Positions 43,794 through 53,914 of a DNA stretch of 64,000 bases are shown one piece after another. Every line of letters starts with the position of its first letter. Position 1 is the stretch's first letter. The notes below the pieces were generated by a model, which was not told the DNA's origin, did no database searches, and worked only from the letters and a program-made list of their open reading frames with translations. Location of the stretch: assembly GCA_002683405.1 (NCBI GenBank), contig NYTH01000055.1:1-64000 (forward strand), given 5' to 3'. This DNA comes from Salinisphaeraceae bacterium. Lineage in GTDB: Bacteria > Pseudomonadota > Gammaproteobacteria > Nevskiales > Salinisphaeraceae. The position numbers and the translations under genes are program-made.

Positions 43794-46112
43794 ATGCCCA
43801 GCAAGCACTCCATGACGGCCTGGTTGGCCGGGCTGTTGATTCTGGCGGTTTCGCTGGGCGCGCAGGCCGCGCCCGCCGAGGCGAATGCCGCCGCGCAGGG
43901 CGAGCCGGCCTCCTATGCCGCCCTGGCCGATCTGCTGGAAAACGACAAGACTCGGCAGGCGCTGATTGACGAGCTGCGCGAGCTGTCTTCGGATGAGGCG
44001 GACGAGGTGGATGCCGCCGAGCCGCTCGCCAAGCCCGACCAGGACACCGCGCCCTCGCTGCCCCGGCGCATCGCGCTTTACACCGAAACGCTGGCCGAGA
44101 ACCTGGGCGAGCGGGTATCCGCGGCCGTCGCCACGCTGAGCTTTTCCAGCGATGCCCAGGGGCAGGGGCCCGCCTTCGATAAAAGCGCCTTCTTCAGCGC
44201 CGTGGTTTCGCTGGCGCTGGTGGTCGGCACCACGGTCGCCCTGTATCTGCTGCTCCGCATGGCGGCCGGTCCGCTGTTTGCCCGGGCCGGGGAATGGGTG
44301 CAGACCAACGAGGCCAACGCCGCGGGGTTCTTGCGCCGGGTGTCCGCAATCGTGGGGTCCCTCCTGCTGGATATCGTGGTCATTCTGCTGGCCTGCGCTG
44401 CCGGCTACGCGATCGCGATGTTCGCGTTCGGCGAGTCGGGCAGCATCGGCACGCGCGAATCGCTGTTCATCAACGCCTTCGCCATGATCGAGGTGTTCAA
44501 GGCGCTGATCCGCGCCGTGTTTGCAGCGCGCTACGACGGCTTGCGGCCGTTTCCGTCCATGTCGGCCGAAGTGGCGGCCTGGTGGAGCGTGCGGCTGCGC
44601 TGGCTGACGGGCAGCATCGGGTATGCGCTGCTGCTGATCGTGCCGATCATCAACAAGCAGATTTCCTTCAATGTGGGCGCCATGGTCAGTCTGGCGATCA
44701 TGACGGCGGCCTATTTGTATGCCATCCGCCTGATTCTGGGGAATCGGAAGGTGTTGACGGCCCGTATCATCGAATCGGCCGACAAGGCCTCGATGACCTT
44801 CTTTTCCGTTCTGCTGCGTATTCTGGCGCGGACCTGGGTGCTGATAGCGCTGGGCTACGTGACGGTGCTCTTTGCCGTGAGCCAGCTGTACCCCGACCAG
44901 GCGCTGCCCTACATGATGAGCGCCACCGGCCAGACGCTGCTGGCCATGGCTGGTGGTCTGCTGTTGTCGGCGCTGCTCACGCACGTCATCGGCCGCCGCA
45001 TTCACATGCCCGAGCGTCTGACCTCGCTCATGCCCAAGCTGGAGGACCGGGTCAACGCCTTCGTGCCGGCCACGCTGAAGCTGGTGCGTCTGGTGCTGCT
45101 CGTGGTTGTCGTGGTGCTGGTCTTCAATGCCTGGGATGTCTTCAACCTCGTGGACTGGATCCGCTCGGAGGCGGGCGCCGCCACGCTGGCCATGCTGATT
45201 CGCGTGGGTATCGTGCTGCTGACCGCCATGCTGTTCTGGACGGTGTCCGCCAGCATCATCGAGGCGCGCATGAACACCGGCGAGGCCAGCTCGCGCAAGG
45301 CGACGCTGCTCACGCTGTTCCAGAACGTGCTGGCCATCATCATTTCCACCATCACCTTCATGGTGGTGCTGTCGCAGATCGGCGTGGACATCGGCCCGCT
45401 GATTGCCGGCGCCGGCGTGCTGGGCCTGGCTGTGGGCTTCGGCGCGCAGAAGATGGTGCAGGACGTGATCACCGGCGTGTTCATCCAGATCGAGAACGCC
45501 ATGAACGTAGGCGACGTGGTAACCGTGGCCGGTATTTCCGGCACGGCGGAACGTCTGTCGATCCGCTCGGTCGCCATTCGCGATTTGTCCGGCACCTTCC
45601 ACATCGTGCCGTTCTCGTCGGTGGGTACGGTGTCCAACTACATGCGCGATTTCGCCGTGCACAAGGGCGAGTACGGTATTGCCTATCGCGAGGACATCGA
45701 CCACGCCACCGAAAAGCTGCGCGAAGCCTTCGAAGAGCTCAAGCAGGACGCCACGCACGGTCCCAATATCATCGAGGACATCAACGTGGCCGGCGTCGTG
45801 GCGCTGGGCGACAACGCCGTCACCATTCGCGTGCTCATCAAGACCCGGCCGGGCAGCCAGTGGGCCGTGGGCCGCGCCTACAACCGGCTGGTCAAGATTC
45901 ACTTCGACCGTGCGGGTATCGAGATTCCGTTTCCGCATCGCACGCTGTACTTCGGCGAGGATCGCGACGGCCATGCCGCGCCGGCGCATCTGCGCATGCT
46001 GGGTCACGACAGCGACGATGCGCCGGGCACGCCGCCGGCGGCCGGCGGGCGCAGTGGCCAATCCGGCAAGCCGTCGCTGCCCGACAACGGCGAGGTGGGC
46101 CGCGAGGACTGA
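43794..46112 (+). CDS. large MscS-family mechanosensitive channel (YbiO-like)
   Basis: 772 residues from ATG 43794 with an AAGGAG site; frames to 43677 are less likely. Order: signal peptide ('[12 protein letters not shown]'), a periplasmic region to about residue 130, about ten TM helices, the MscS pore helix '[31 protein letters not shown]', and a beta domain ('[27 protein letters not shown]') with a variable tail. The size matches E. coli YbiO, which relieves osmotic downshock by letting solutes out. It is followed 59 bases later by an AraC regulator. Confidence 0.9.
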   Translation: MPSKHSMTAWLAGLLILAVSLGAQAAPAEANAAAQGEPASYAALADLLENDKTRQALIDELRELSSDEADEVDAAEPLAKPDQDTAPSLPRRIALYTETLAENLGERVSAAVATLSFSSDAQGQGPAFDKSAFFSAVVSLALVVGTTVALYLLLRMAAGPLFARAGEWVQTNEANAAGFLRRVSAIVGSLLLDIVVILLACAAGYAIAMFAFGESGSIGTRESLFINAFAMIEVFKALIRAVFAARYDGLRPFPSMSAEVAAWWSVRLRWLTGSIGYALLLIVPIINKQISFNVGAMVSLAIMTAAYLYAIRLILGNRKVLTARIIESADKASMTFFSVLLRILARTWVLIALGYVTVLFAVSQLYPDQALPYMMSATGQTLLAMAGGLLLSALLTHVIGRRIHMPERLTSLMPKLEDRVNAFVPATLKLVRLVLLVVVVVLVFNAWDVFNLVDWIRSEAGAATLAMLIRVGIVLLTAMLFWTVSASIIEARMNTGEASSRKATLLTLFQNVLAIIISTITFMVVLSQIGVDIGPLIAGAGVLGLAVGFGAQKMVQDVITGVFIQIENAMNVGDVVTVAGISGTAERLSIRSVAIRDLSGTFHIVPFSSVGTVSNYMRDFAVHKGEYGIAYREDIDHATEKLREAFEELKQDATHGPNIIEDINVAGVVALGDNAVTIRVLIKTRPGSQWAVGRAYNRLVKIHFDRAGIEIPFPHRTLYFGEDRDGHAAPAHLRMLGHDSDDAPGTPPAAGGRSGQSGKPSLPDNGEVGRED

Positions 46113-46171
46113 CGCAACGCCCGCACGCGCGTGGCATGCTTGCGGGCAATGACTTGCGCGGACCGGTACGA

Positions 46172-47221
46172 ATGAGCGAAGCGCCAAGCCACAGGTCCGC
46201 CGGACCGGCGCGCAGCGTGTCGGCCGTGGTGCTGCCCAGCTGGGCCAAGGCGGCCGCGCGCTGCGGTTTCGACCTGGAGCCCGTGCTCCGGGCGGAGGGC
46301 ATAGAACTGGATCTCATGCAGCTCGAGCATGCCCGGATCAGCCTGCGTCAGCTGGACCGGGTGCTCGAGCGCTGCATCGAGCGCACGCCCGATACGCATT
46401 TCCCCTTCGTGGTCGGCGAGACGTTCGCCTTCGAGTATCTGCCGGACATGGAAACGTTTCTGACCACCAGCTCGACGCTGCGTGATGCGGCGCGGGTGCT
46501 GGAGTGGATTCCGGAACTCGTCAACCCGCTCATCGACGCGCGCATGGTCGAAACCGGCGCGTCGGCCCGTATTGTTCTGGATCTGCCGCCCTCGGTGCGT
46601 TCCGGCGAAAAGCCGTACCACGCAGAAATGTTCTTCGCCTCGATCATCAAGTTCGTTAGGGCGCTCGCGGGGCAGCGGGCCGGCCTGCAGCGACTGGATT
46701 TCACGCATTCGGCGCCCGCCTACGCTGACCGCTACACGCCGTTTTACGGTTTGCCGGTCGCCTTCGGGCAGCGCGAGAATGCCCTGCATTGCGATCGCGA
46801 TTCGCTGGACCGCAAGCTGGACAGTGATGCGCCGGGTTTGCATCAGCAGGCGGCGGCACTGGTCGAGCAGCGTATTGCCCGGCTGCACAGCCGGCCGCTG
46901 GCCGAGCGCGTGGAGAGCCTGCTGGGGCGCAATCTGTCGCTGCTGGGGCAGGGCATCGAAGATGCGGCAAAAGCGCTGAATCTGGGCACCCGCACGCTGC
47001 AGCGGCAGCTGGCCGATGAGGGCACCACCTTTGCGCTGATCGTGGACCGGGTTCGGTACGCACAGGCGCGGCGCATGCTGGCGGATGGCCACCGGATCGA
47101 TCGCATCAGCGATTCGCTGGGCTTTTCCGACCGCCGCAGTTTCACTCGCGCCTTCAAGCGCTGGTCGGGCCGGACACCGAAGGCCTATCGCGACGGTGTC
47201 GCCGGACCAGGTCCGGCCTGA
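46172..47221 (+). CDS. AraC family regulator (OruR-like)
   Basis: 349 residues from ATG 46172; the frame extends much further upstream but that is a shadow of the channel gene. An N-terminal OruR-type ligand domain ('FPFVVGETFAFEYLPDMETF') is joined to a C-terminal HTH pair: 'LNLGTRTLQRQLADEGTTFALIV' and 'DSLGFSDRRSFTRAFKRWSGRTPKAYR'. Its target is unknown. Downstream, after 237 bases, lies the PF10118 gene, which it may regulate. Confidence 0.85.
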   Translation: MSEAPSHRSAGPARSVSAVVLPSWAKAAARCGFDLEPVLRAEGIELDLMQLEHARISLRQLDRVLERCIERTPDTHFPFVVGETFAFEYLPDMETFLTTSSTLRDAARVLEWIPELVNPLIDARMVETGASARIVLDLPPSVRSGEKPYHAEMFFASIIKFVRALAGQRAGLQRLDFTHSAPAYADRYTPFYGLPVAFGQRENALHCDRDSLDRKLDSDAPGLHQQAAALVEQRIARLHSRPLAERVESLLGRNLSLLGQGIEDAAKALNLGTRTLQRQLADEGTTFALIVDRVRYAQARRMLADGHRIDRISDSLGFSDRRSFTRAFKRWSGRTPKAYRDGVAGPGPA

Positions 47222-47276
47222 TCCAGCCGCAGTCCCCGGGGCCGGGCGATATCAGCGGCGCAGATGAACGGGCCTT

Positions 47277-47290
47277 ACCTGAAATCAGGT
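47277..47290. promoter_or_regulatory. ACCTGA-AA-TCAGGT palindrome
   Basis: A perfect 6-bp inverted repeat with a 2-base centre in the 237-base gap between the AraC gene and the PF10118 gene. It could be an operator; as a terminator it would be weak because only a short T-run follows. Confidence 0.35.
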
Positions 47291-47458
47291 TTGTTGCAGA
47301 CTCGACTATGGGATCCGACGTGCAGGTCTGTCGCCTAAAGTTCCTTTTTCGGCGCCTCGAGTCGTTTGCAGAACGCGCCCAAGGGCTTAGCTTGTGCATC
47401 GGACGCCGTGGCAATTGTTAACACGCCCTAGCAACGCTGTTCGTTTCAGGAGACTCCC

Positions 47459-48346
47459 GTGACCCGTTCCACCCAGGACATCGACCGCGAAATCGTCCCG
47501 CGCAAGGGGCTGGATTTTCATTTGCGCGAGGACGACATCCCGAAATACTGGTTCGCCAATGACCCGTTCAAGACCCGCTTCGTCGATGCGATGTCGCTGC
47601 TGTTCCCGGAAGGCGAAAAATTCTTCATTCAGTGCGTGCGCGATTACAAGGATCAGGTGACCGACCCGAAGCTTCTGGAGGAGATACGGGATTTCACGTT
47701 CCAGGAAGGCCAGCATTCGATGGTTCACATCGAATTCAACAACCGCGTGGCGCGGCAGGGGGTGGCCGTCCCCGAGATCATGGCGTACCAGAAGAAGTTC
47801 ATGGCGGCCATCCGCCGCCGACTGCCAAAACAGTACACCCTGGGCATGACCGCGGCCGCCGAGCACATGACGGCGCTCATGGCGCATTATTTCCTCGGCA
47901 ACCCGGAAACCTTCGACGACGCTGACGAGCGTATTCGCGCCATTTATTTCTGGCATGCCATCGAGGAAATCGAGCACAAGGCGGTGGCCTTCGACGTGTT
48001 CCAGAAGGTCGCGAAGGGAGGCTACTTCGTGCGCTCGCTCGCCATGCTGCATCTCACCGTCGACTTCCCGTTCCACACCTTCATGATCATGCGGCACATG
48101 CTGAAGGTTGACGGCTTCAGCCGCGAAGAGCGTCTCAAGCTCTGGCTGAATGGTCTGGTCTGGCTTTACGGGCCCAACGGCATCTACGGAAAGATGCTGG
48201 TGCACTACCTGCGCTGGTACAAGCCTGGCTATCACCCCTGGGACGCTGGTGAAACCGCCGCGTTCCAGCGCTGGCGCGACGCCTACGCGCGCCAGCACGG
48301 CGATGCGATTGCGGCCACCAACGATTTCATGAAGGCGCGTGCCTAG
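47459..48346 (+). CDS. PF10118 family predicted metal-dependent hydrolase
   Basis: 295 residues from a GTG start with a good AGGAG site. The family is called metal-dependent hydrolase, but the visible motifs look like a helical diiron protein: 'FTFQEGQHSMVHIEFN' (E-x-x-H), 'AAAEHMTALMAHYF', and 'WHAIEEIEHKAVAFDVF' (E-E-x-x-H). The central helix pair could hold a two-metal site for oxidation chemistry. A real substrate is not known. It is common next to lipid genes in similar bacteria. Confidence 0.85.
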   Translation: MTRSTQDIDREIVPRKGLDFHLREDDIPKYWFANDPFKTRFVDAMSLLFPEGEKFFIQCVRDYKDQVTDPKLLEEIRDFTFQEGQHSMVHIEFNNRVARQGVAVPEIMAYQKKFMAAIRRRLPKQYTLGMTAAAEHMTALMAHYFLGNPETFDDADERIRAIYFWHAIEEIEHKAVAFDVFQKVAKGGYFVRSLAMLHLTVDFPFHTFMIMRHMLKVDGFSREERLKLWLNGLVWLYGPNGIYGKMLVHYLRWYKPGYHPWDAGETAAFQRWRDAYARQHGDAIAATNDFMKARA

Positions 48347-48447
48347 CATGGCTATCTGCCTGCCAATTAAGTAAAAATCCGGAGTTGGGATAGCCTTTTC
48401 TGCCCCCAGTGTCGTGACTTCACACGACGCGAAGGAACTGCAAAGGC

Positions 48448-49185
48448 ATGTCAGAAATTAAGGACAAGGTGGTCATCGTGACCGGCGCCAGCAGCGGCCT
48501 GGGCGCCGCCACGGCGCGCCGGCTGGCCGACTCCGGTGCCCGGCTGATGCTGGCCGCAAGACGCGAAGATCGCCTCAAGACACTCACTGACGAGATCACG
48601 CAGGCCGGCGGAAAGGCTGCCTATCGGGTGACCGACGTTACCGACCGGGCGCAGGTCGATGCGCTGGCCGACGCGGCCCGCTCGGAGTACGGCCGTATCG
48701 ATGTGCTGATCAGCAACGCCGGGCTCATGCCGCTGGCGCCCATGGATGAGCTGAAGGTCGACGAATGGGACACCATGGTCGATGTGAATCTCAAGGGCGT
48801 GCTTTACGGGGTGGCGGCCGTATTGCCCACCTTCCGCTCGCAGCAATCCGGCCATTTCATCAACCTGTCTTCCGTGGCCGGCCACAAGGTCATGCCGGGC
48901 GGGACGGTGTATTGCGCCACCAAGTTCGCGGTGAAGGCCCTGTCAGAAGGTCTACGGATGGAGTCCAACGGCGAAATCCGGGTTACTAACATATCGCCCG
49001 GCGCGGTGGATACCGAGCTGCCTGACCACATCAGCGACAAGGACGCGGCCGAAATGGCCGGCGAGCTCTACCAAGACGCCATCGACGCCGACGCCATCGC
49101 CCGGGCCATTGCCTACGCGATCGAGCAGCCGGAGGACGTGGACGTGAACGAAATGATCATCCGCCCCACGGCGCAGCAGATGTAA
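48448..49185 (+). CDS. short-chain dehydrogenase/reductase
   Basis: 245 residues. NAD(P) loop '[20 protein letters not shown]', '[14 protein letters not shown]', catalytic Ser region '[10 protein letters not shown]' and Tyr-x-x-x-Lys in '[13 protein letters not shown]'. It reduces or oxidises a small carbonyl compound. It belongs to a run of short redox and stress genes (PfpI, OsmC, DksA-like) all on the plus strand. Substrate cannot be told from sequence. Confidence 0.92.
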   Translation: MSEIKDKVVIVTGASSGLGAATARRLADSGARLMLAARREDRLKTLTDEITQAGGKAAYRVTDVTDRAQVDALADAARSEYGRIDVLISNAGLMPLAPMDELKVDEWDTMVDVNLKGVLYGVAAVLPTFRSQQSGHFINLSSVAGHKVMPGGTVYCATKFAVKALSEGLRMESNGEIRVTNISPGAVDTELPDHISDKDAAEMAGELYQDAIDADAIARAIAYAIEQPEDVDVNEMIIRPTAQQM

Positions 49186-49239
49186 CCGGTTGCGCGGACG
49201 CACCAAACCAATTTTTTCGCACCAGGCCAAGGAGGCCGC

Positions 49240-49809
49240 ATGAGTCAGAAACTGCAAGGAAAACGTATCGCCTTTCTCGCCACCGACGGCGTGGAGCAAA
49301 TCGAACTCACCCGTCCCTGGAAAGACCTGGAAGCCGCCGGTGCACAGGTCGAGCTTGTTTCGCTGGAGAGCGGCGAGATAGACGGCTACAACCATCTGGA
49401 CAAGGCCGACAGCTTCAAGGTCGACAAGACCGCGGCCCAGGCCAAGGCAGACGATTATCACGGTCTGGTCCTGCCCGGCGGCGTAGCCAATCCGGACGCT
49501 CTGCGCATGGATGCCGACGCCATCCAGTTCGTGAAGGAGTTCTTCCGCCAGAAGAAGCCGGTGGCCGCCATCTGCCACGCCGCCTGGACGCTGGTCGAGG
49601 CGGATGTGGTCAACGGCCGAACGCTGACGTCCTGGCCGAGTCTGCAGACCGACCTGCGCAATGCCGGCGCCACCTGGGTGGACGAGCAGGTTCACGTGGA
49701 TCAGGGGCTGGTGACCAGCCGCAATCCGGATGATCTGGATGCCTTCTGCAGCAAGGCGATCGAGGAATTCGCCGAGGGCAAGCACGAGGAGCAGGCCATC
49801 TCTGCCTGA
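49240..49809 (+). CDS. PfpI/DJ-1 family glyoxalase-amidotransferase-like protein
   Basis: 189 residues. Start 'IAFLATDGVEQIELTRPWKDLEAAGA' and the nucleophile Cys in 'PVAAICHAAWTLVEADVVNG', then 'TSWPSLQTDLRNAGATWVDE' are typical of the PfpI (YhbO) branch. Related proteins act on glyoxals or repair glycated proteins and are induced in stress. It lies 55 bases after the SDR and 74 bases before osmC. Confidence 0.92.
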   Translation: MSQKLQGKRIAFLATDGVEQIELTRPWKDLEAAGAQVELVSLESGEIDGYNHLDKADSFKVDKTAAQAKADDYHGLVLPGGVANPDALRMDADAIQFVKEFFRQKKPVAAICHAAWTLVEADVVNGRTLTSWPSLQTDLRNAGATWVDEQVHVDQGLVTSRNPDDLDAFCSKAIEEFAEGKHEEQAISA

Positions 49810-49883
49810 TACCCAACCCGCGGGTCGGCTCGACGCCGGCCCGCAGGCTTGATTACAACGCAACCGCAGAACCAGGAGTCGAA

Positions 49884-50309
49884 ATGAAACGTTACGCATA
49901 CGCCCATTGGGAAGGCAGCCTCAAGGAAGGTCAGGGCCGTATTTCCGTGAAAAGCGGCGCCCTGAAAAACGCCGAGTATTCCTTTGGTACCCGATTTGAA
50001 AGTGGCATCGGCACCAATCCCGAAGAACTGATCGGTGCCGCGCATTCGGGTTGCTACTCGATGGCCCTGTCGATGATTCTGGGCGAAGCCGGCTACACGC
50101 CGGAGTCGATCGATACGAAAGCCACCGTCAACCTCGAGGAAGACGATGACGGCTTTGCCATCAGCACGGTCCATCTGGACGTGACGGCCAAGGTCCCGGG
50201 CGCGGACGAGCAGGCGTTCATGGAGGCAGCCAACAAGGCCAAGGCAGGCTGCCCTGTCTCCAAGCTGCTGAACGCGAAGATCAGCATGGACGCGAAGCTG
50301 GCAGGCTGA
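49884..50309 (+). CDS. osmC: OsmC family peroxiredoxin
   Basis: 141 residues. It has the two redox cysteines: one in 'IGAAHSGCYSMALSMILG' and one in 'ANKAKAGCPVSKLLNAKI'. The N-terminal 'AHWEGSLKEGQGRISVKSG' is standard. The enzyme reduces organic hydroperoxides, with lipoyl or similar reductants in relatives. The neighbouring PfpI and SDR genes fit an oxidative or osmotic stress group. Confidence 0.93.
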   Translation: MKRYAYAHWEGSLKEGQGRISVKSGALKNAEYSFGTRFESGIGTNPEELIGAAHSGCYSMALSMILGEAGYTPESIDTKATVNLEEDDDGFAISTVHLDVTAKVPGADEQAFMEAANKAKAGCPVSKLLNAKISMDAKLAG

Positions 50310-50410
50310 GCCGGCAGGCGGTCAGTCAGTCCGCCCAACGCCCGGCGGGTCGTGTGAATGCGGCCCGCCGGGTGCCATGACCAGGTTTCAAGAACAAACA
50401 GGAGAGGCGC

Positions 50411-50806
50411 ATGAGCGAGCATTTGTCGTCGGCATTCATTCAGTCCCAGCGCGACCGGCTGGAAACGCTGCGTCAGCAGATTCTCGGTGAGGAAACCGGT
50501 GCCGGTGCGTCGGAGATCCCGCGCGACAGTCACGCCGCCGATGCACGCGATTCCGGCGAAAAGGGCGCGCGCGAGGCGCAGCGCAGTCGGCAGGAGGCGC
50601 TGGACGCCAACGGTCGCATGCAGCTCGGCAACATCAAGCGGGCGCTGGAGAAGATCGAGGAAGGGTCCTATGGGCTGTCCGATGACAGCGGCGAACCCAT
50701 TCCCCAGGCGCGCCTGGAAGCCATTCCGGAGGCCCTGCTGACCGTCGAGGAAGAAGAGGAGCGAGAGCGCCGTAACGAAATCCAGGGCAATCCACCGGTG
50801 GCGTGA
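50411..50806 (+). CDS. DksA/TraR-like protein lacking the zinc-finger cysteines
   Basis: 131 residues. N-terminal coiled coil ('IQSQRDRLETLRQQIL', 'NGRMQLGNIKRALEKIEEG') leads to the DksA tip pattern 'SYGLSDDSGEPIPQARLEAI' and 'PEALLTVEEEEERERR'. In DksA this part contains four Cys binding zinc; here the chain has no Cys at all, so no zinc finger. Cys-free or reduced-Cys DksA variants are known to resist oxidation. The position after osmC agrees with a stress role through RNA polymerase binding. Confidence 0.82.
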   Translation: MSEHLSSAFIQSQRDRLETLRQQILGEETGAGASEIPRDSHAADARDSGEKGAREAQRSRQEALDANGRMQLGNIKRALEKIEEGSYGLSDDSGEPIPQARLEAIPEALLTVEEEEERERRNEIQGNPPVA

Positions 50807-50857
50807 TGCCGCTGGGCGGCATACTGGTCCCTGCCAATTCCCACTACCGGAAACCTG

Positions 50858-52183
50858 ATGCGCGCTATCCGCTACTGCCTGATCCTCTTCGCAGGCCTCA
50901 TGCTGGCCGCCTGCGGTCCCGAAGCACGTCTGACGGTCGAGGCCGGCACCGGTCCGGCCCCGGCCCTGCCGGCCCCCCAGTCGTCCCTGATCCCGACCAT
51001 CAACATCGCCCCGGCCAATCGCTGGCCCGACGGGCGCATGCCCCAGGCCACGGCCGGCACGCGTGTCAACGCTTTTGCCGAGGGCCTGAGTCACCCCCGC
51101 TGGCTGCTGGTGCTGCCCAATGGCGACGTGCTGGTGGCCGAGAGCAATGCCCCCGCGGGGTCGGGTGGCAATTCGGGCATCAAGGGGTGGGTGCAGAAGA
51201 AGGTCATGGCGAAGGCCGGTGCCGGCGTGCCCAGCGCCGACCGGATCACCCTCCTGCGCGATACCGACGATGACGGGGTGGCCGACCAGCGCAGCGTCCT
51301 GCTGGAAGGGCTGTATTCTCCGTTCGGCATGGCTTTGGTCGATGACCAGCTTTACGTGGCCAACGCGGACGCTGTGCTGGCCTTCCCCTTCGAGCCCGGC
51401 CAGACGCGCATCGATGCCGAGGGCCGCACGGTCGCCGAGCTGCCCGGCGGTCCGCTGAACCATCACTGGACCAAGAATATCGTCGCCAGCCCGGACGGCA
51501 GGTATCTGTACGCCGCCATCGGCTCGAACTCCAATATTGCCGAGAACGGCCTCAGCGCCGAGCGGGGCCGGGCCGCCATCTGGGAAATCAACCTGGAGAC
51601 CGGTAAGCACGAGATTTACGCCGACGGCCTGCGCAACCCGGTGGGTATGGCCTGGGTGCCGCAGGATGGCGAGGCGCACCAGCTCTGGACCGTGGTGAAC
51701 GAACGCGACGCGATCGGCGGCGATCTGGTGCCCGACTACATGACTTCGGTGCAGAAAGGCGGCTTTTATGGCTGGCCGTGGAGCTATTACGGACAGCATG
51801 TGGATGAGCGCGTGCAGCCGCAGCGCCCGGACAGGGTGGAAAAGGCCCTCAAGCCGGATTACGCGCTGGGTCCGCACACAGCCTCGCTCGGCCTGGCGTA
51901 CAGCGGCGACAACGCGCTGCCCGCGGCGCTGCGCCGGGGCATGTTCGTAGGCCAGCACGGTTCCTGGAACCGGCAGCCGCGCAGCGGATACAAGGTGATT
52001 TTCGTACCGTTCAGCAACGGCCGGCCCGACGGCATGCCCGTGGATGTGCTGACCGGGTTTCTGGATACCGAAGCTGACGAAGCCAACGGCCGCCCGGTGG
52101 GTGTGGCGCTGGACAACGAGGGCGCCCTGCTGGTTGCGGACGACGTGGGCAATGTTATCTGGCGGGTCAGCGCGGCCCGCTGA
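50858..52183 (+). CDS. PQQ-dependent sugar dehydrogenase, sorbosone-type, lipoprotein
   Basis: 441 residues. Lipoprotein signal '[17 protein letters not shown]' with lipobox LAAC, so the mature protein is anchored facing the periplasm. The beta-propeller shows blocks of the GDH/L-sorbosone dehydrogenase family: '[18 protein letters not shown]', '[19 protein letters not shown]', '[11 protein letters not shown]' and '[18 protein letters not shown]'. It would oxidise an aldose or sorbosone using PQQ. Cofactor synthesis genes are not in the window. Confidence 0.88.
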   Translation: MRAIRYCLILFAGLMLAACGPEARLTVEAGTGPAPALPAPQSSLIPTINIAPANRWPDGRMPQATAGTRVNAFAEGLSHPRWLLVLPNGDVLVAESNAPAGSGGNSGIKGWVQKKVMAKAGAGVPSADRITLLRDTDDDGVADQRSVLLEGLYSPFGMALVDDQLYVANADAVLAFPFEPGQTRIDAEGRTVAELPGGPLNHHWTKNIVASPDGRYLYAAIGSNSNIAENGLSAERGRAAIWEINLETGKHEIYADGLRNPVGMAWVPQDGEAHQLWTVVNERDAIGGDLVPDYMTSVQKGGFYGWPWSYYGQHVDERVQPQRPDRVEKALKPDYALGPHTASLGLAYSGDNALPAALRRGMFVGQHGSWNRQPRSGYKVIFVPFSNGRPDGMPVDVLTGFLDTEADEANGRPVGVALDNEGALLVADDVGNVIWRVSAAR

Positions 52184-52218
52184 CCCCATCAACCCCATCA
52201 AACGGGCAAGGAGGCCAC

Positions 52219-53010
52219 ATGGATCTTCAATTGAACGGCAAGACGGCGCTGATCACCGGATCGACCCAGGGCATCGGTTTCGCCATCGCCCGCGGGCTGG
52301 CCGCGGAAGGCGCCGCGGTGATCGTCAATGGCCGCAGCGAGGGCCGGGTCAGCGACGCGGTGGCACGCATCCGCGCCGACCTGCCGCAGGCCGAGGTGGG
52401 CGGCATGCACGCCGACCTGGGCAGCCGCGACGGCGTCGATCAGCTCACCGCGCACGCCCGACGCTGCGACATCCTGGTGAATAACGTCGGGCTTTTTGGC
52501 CCCACGGACTTTCTGGATATCGACGACGAAACCTGGCAGCGCTACTTCGACGTGAACGTCATGTCTGCCGTGCGGCTGTCGCGCTTCTATCTGCCGGGCA
52601 TGCTGGAGCAGGGCTGGGGTCGCCTTCTGTTCGTGTCGAGCGAGTCGGGCATTCACATTCCGCCCGAGATGGTCCACTACGGATTCACCAAGTCCGCGCT
52701 GCTGTCGCTGTCGCGCGGTATTGCCGAAAGCTTTCCCGGCACCGGCGTAACCTCCAACGCCATCCTGCCCGGGCCCACCCGCTCCGAGGGCGTGAGCGAC
52801 ATGCTGGCCGATATGGGCGAGCCGGGTCAGTCGGCCGAGCAGATCGAGCGGAAATTCATTGATCAGGCGCGGCCCAGTTCGCTGATCAAGCGGCTGGCCA
52901 CGCCAGAGGAAGTCGCCAATCTGGCCGTGTATCTGGCCAGTCCACTGTCGTCGGCCACCAATGGTGCGCCCATGCGGGTGGATGGCGGCGTGGTACGCGC
53001 CATGGCCTGA
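52219..53010 (+). CDS. short-chain dehydrogenase/reductase
   Basis: 263 residues. 'TGSTQGIGFAIARGLAAEGAA' is the cofactor loop, 'VNNVGLFGPTDFLDID' the NNxG-type motif, and 'HYGFTKSALLSLSRGIAESF' gives Tyr-x-x-x-Lys. C-terminal 'LAVYLASPLSSATNGAPMRVDGGVV' is standard for 3-oxoacyl reductase-like SDRs. Probable NAD(P)H oxidoreductase of unknown substrate. It follows the sugar dehydrogenase by 35 bases. Confidence 0.92.
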   Translation: MDLQLNGKTALITGSTQGIGFAIARGLAAEGAAVIVNGRSEGRVSDAVARIRADLPQAEVGGMHADLGSRDGVDQLTAHARRCDILVNNVGLFGPTDFLDIDDETWQRYFDVNVMSAVRLSRFYLPGMLEQGWGRLLFVSSESGIHIPPEMVHYGFTKSALLSLSRGIAESFPGTGVTSNAILPGPTRSEGVSDMLADMGEPGQSAEQIERKFIDQARPSSLIKRLATPEEVANLAVYLASPLSSATNGAPMRVDGGVVRAMA

Positions 53011-53099
53011 GGCCGGCACGGCGTGGACAAAGGCGCCGCGGCACGGCAGGCTGACGGCGCCTGAGTGCATTACCCACAATTTTGAACAAGGGGGAGATT

Positions 53100-53504
53100 A
53101 TGGATGCTTACACCGCCGTACTGCTTTACGCGGGCTGGATGCTGGTCCTGACGCTGGCGTATGCGTTTCCGCGTATTCCGCTGGCCCTGACCGGCCAGAA
53201 ATCAATCGATAGCTGGGAACGCGGCAAGGAGAGTCCCGATCCGGCCATTCAGCAGCGCATGAAAGCGGCGCACATGAACTGCGTGGAAAACTTTCCGGTC
53301 TTTGCCGCCGTGGTGGTGGCCGCCGGCCTGATGAACGAATTGGCCGCCATTGGTGGTCTGGCCGCCTGGGTTTTCTACGCCCGTCTCGGCCAGAGCCTGG
53401 TGCACATCAGCGGTACCTCCTTCGTGCAGATCATGCTCCGCGCGACCTTCTTCGTCGCGCAGGTATTCATCATTCTTTACATGATCTACCTGCTCGCCTT
53501 CTAG
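53100..53504 (+). CDS. MAPEG family membrane protein
   Basis: 134 residues from ATG 53100 with a strong AAGGGGGAG site; a TTG at 53082 is inferior. Four TM helices and the MAPEG motif 'RMKAAHMNCVENFPVFAAVV' with the conserved Glu-Asn. The family includes membrane glutathione transferases and other eicosanoid/glutathione enzymes; a bacterial role in detoxification of lipid products is plausible. A terminator follows directly. Confidence 0.88.
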   Translation: MDAYTAVLLYAGWMLVLTLAYAFPRIPLALTGQKSIDSWERGKESPDPAIQQRMKAAHMNCVENFPVFAAVVVAAGLMNELAAIGGLAAWVFYARLGQSLVHISGTSFVQIMLRATFFVAQVFIILYMIYLLAF

Positions 53505-53527
53505 GGCGACGCGATCAGCTTGAACTC

Positions 53528-53562
53528 ACCCGGCCGGGCCCTCGAGGTTCGGCCGGGTTTTT
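53528..53562 (+). terminator. rho-independent terminator after the MAPEG gene
   Basis: CCCGGCCG (53529-53536) pairs with CGGCCGGG (53550-53557) over a 13-base loop, followed by TTTTT (53558-53562). It ends the plus-strand run that starts at 48448. Confidence 0.9.
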
Positions 53563-53596
53563 CATGGGCCCCGGCGCGGGCCATGAGGCAGACACC

Positions 53597-53902
53597 GTGC
53601 TGAGCCCGATCCAGAAAGCGGAAATACGTGCGCTGGCCCGGCAGGTCCTGTGGCCGGAACAATGGGATGCATTGCCCTGGGAAGACGCCTGGCGCGGCGT
53701 TTATCCGGCCCGGCCGAACGACGCAGACATCACACGGGAGGCGCGCAGGCTGGAGCAGACGCTGGCCCGCATCGCCGCCCGGGGTGATCCTGGACAGGAA
53801 TTTGCCGACACGCAGAGCCATCGCCGCATGATTTTGCTGGCGTCGGCCCGGACGTTTGACGTCTACCGGTTTCGGGCCGATCCCGAATCGCCGCGCGGTT
53901 AG
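53597..53902 (+). CDS. small hypothetical protein
   Basis: 101 residues from GTG 53597 (GAGG site); ATG 53564 lies right against the terminator T-run and is less likely. Sequence is soluble and helical ('IQKAEIRALARQVLWPEQW', 'REARRLEQTLARIAARGDPGQE') with no signal or known motif. It sits between a terminator and the convergent YbbP gene, ending 13 bases from it. I do not recognise it. Confidence 0.5.
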   Translation: MLSPIQKAEIRALARQVLWPEQWDALPWEDAWRGVYPARPNDADITREARRLEQTLARIAARGDPGQEFADTQSHRRMILLASARTFDVYRFRADPESPRG

Positions 53903-53914
53903 CCCGGGCGCCGC

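Noticed and set aside
43683-46187. 834-codon minus-strand open frame
   Set aside because: Antisense to the MscS channel gene, His/Gln/Arg-rich composition, no domain, no ribosome site.
50093-52201. 702-codon minus-strand open frame
   Set aside because: Antisense to osmC, the dksA-like gene and the sugar dehydrogenase, all of which have recognisable motifs.
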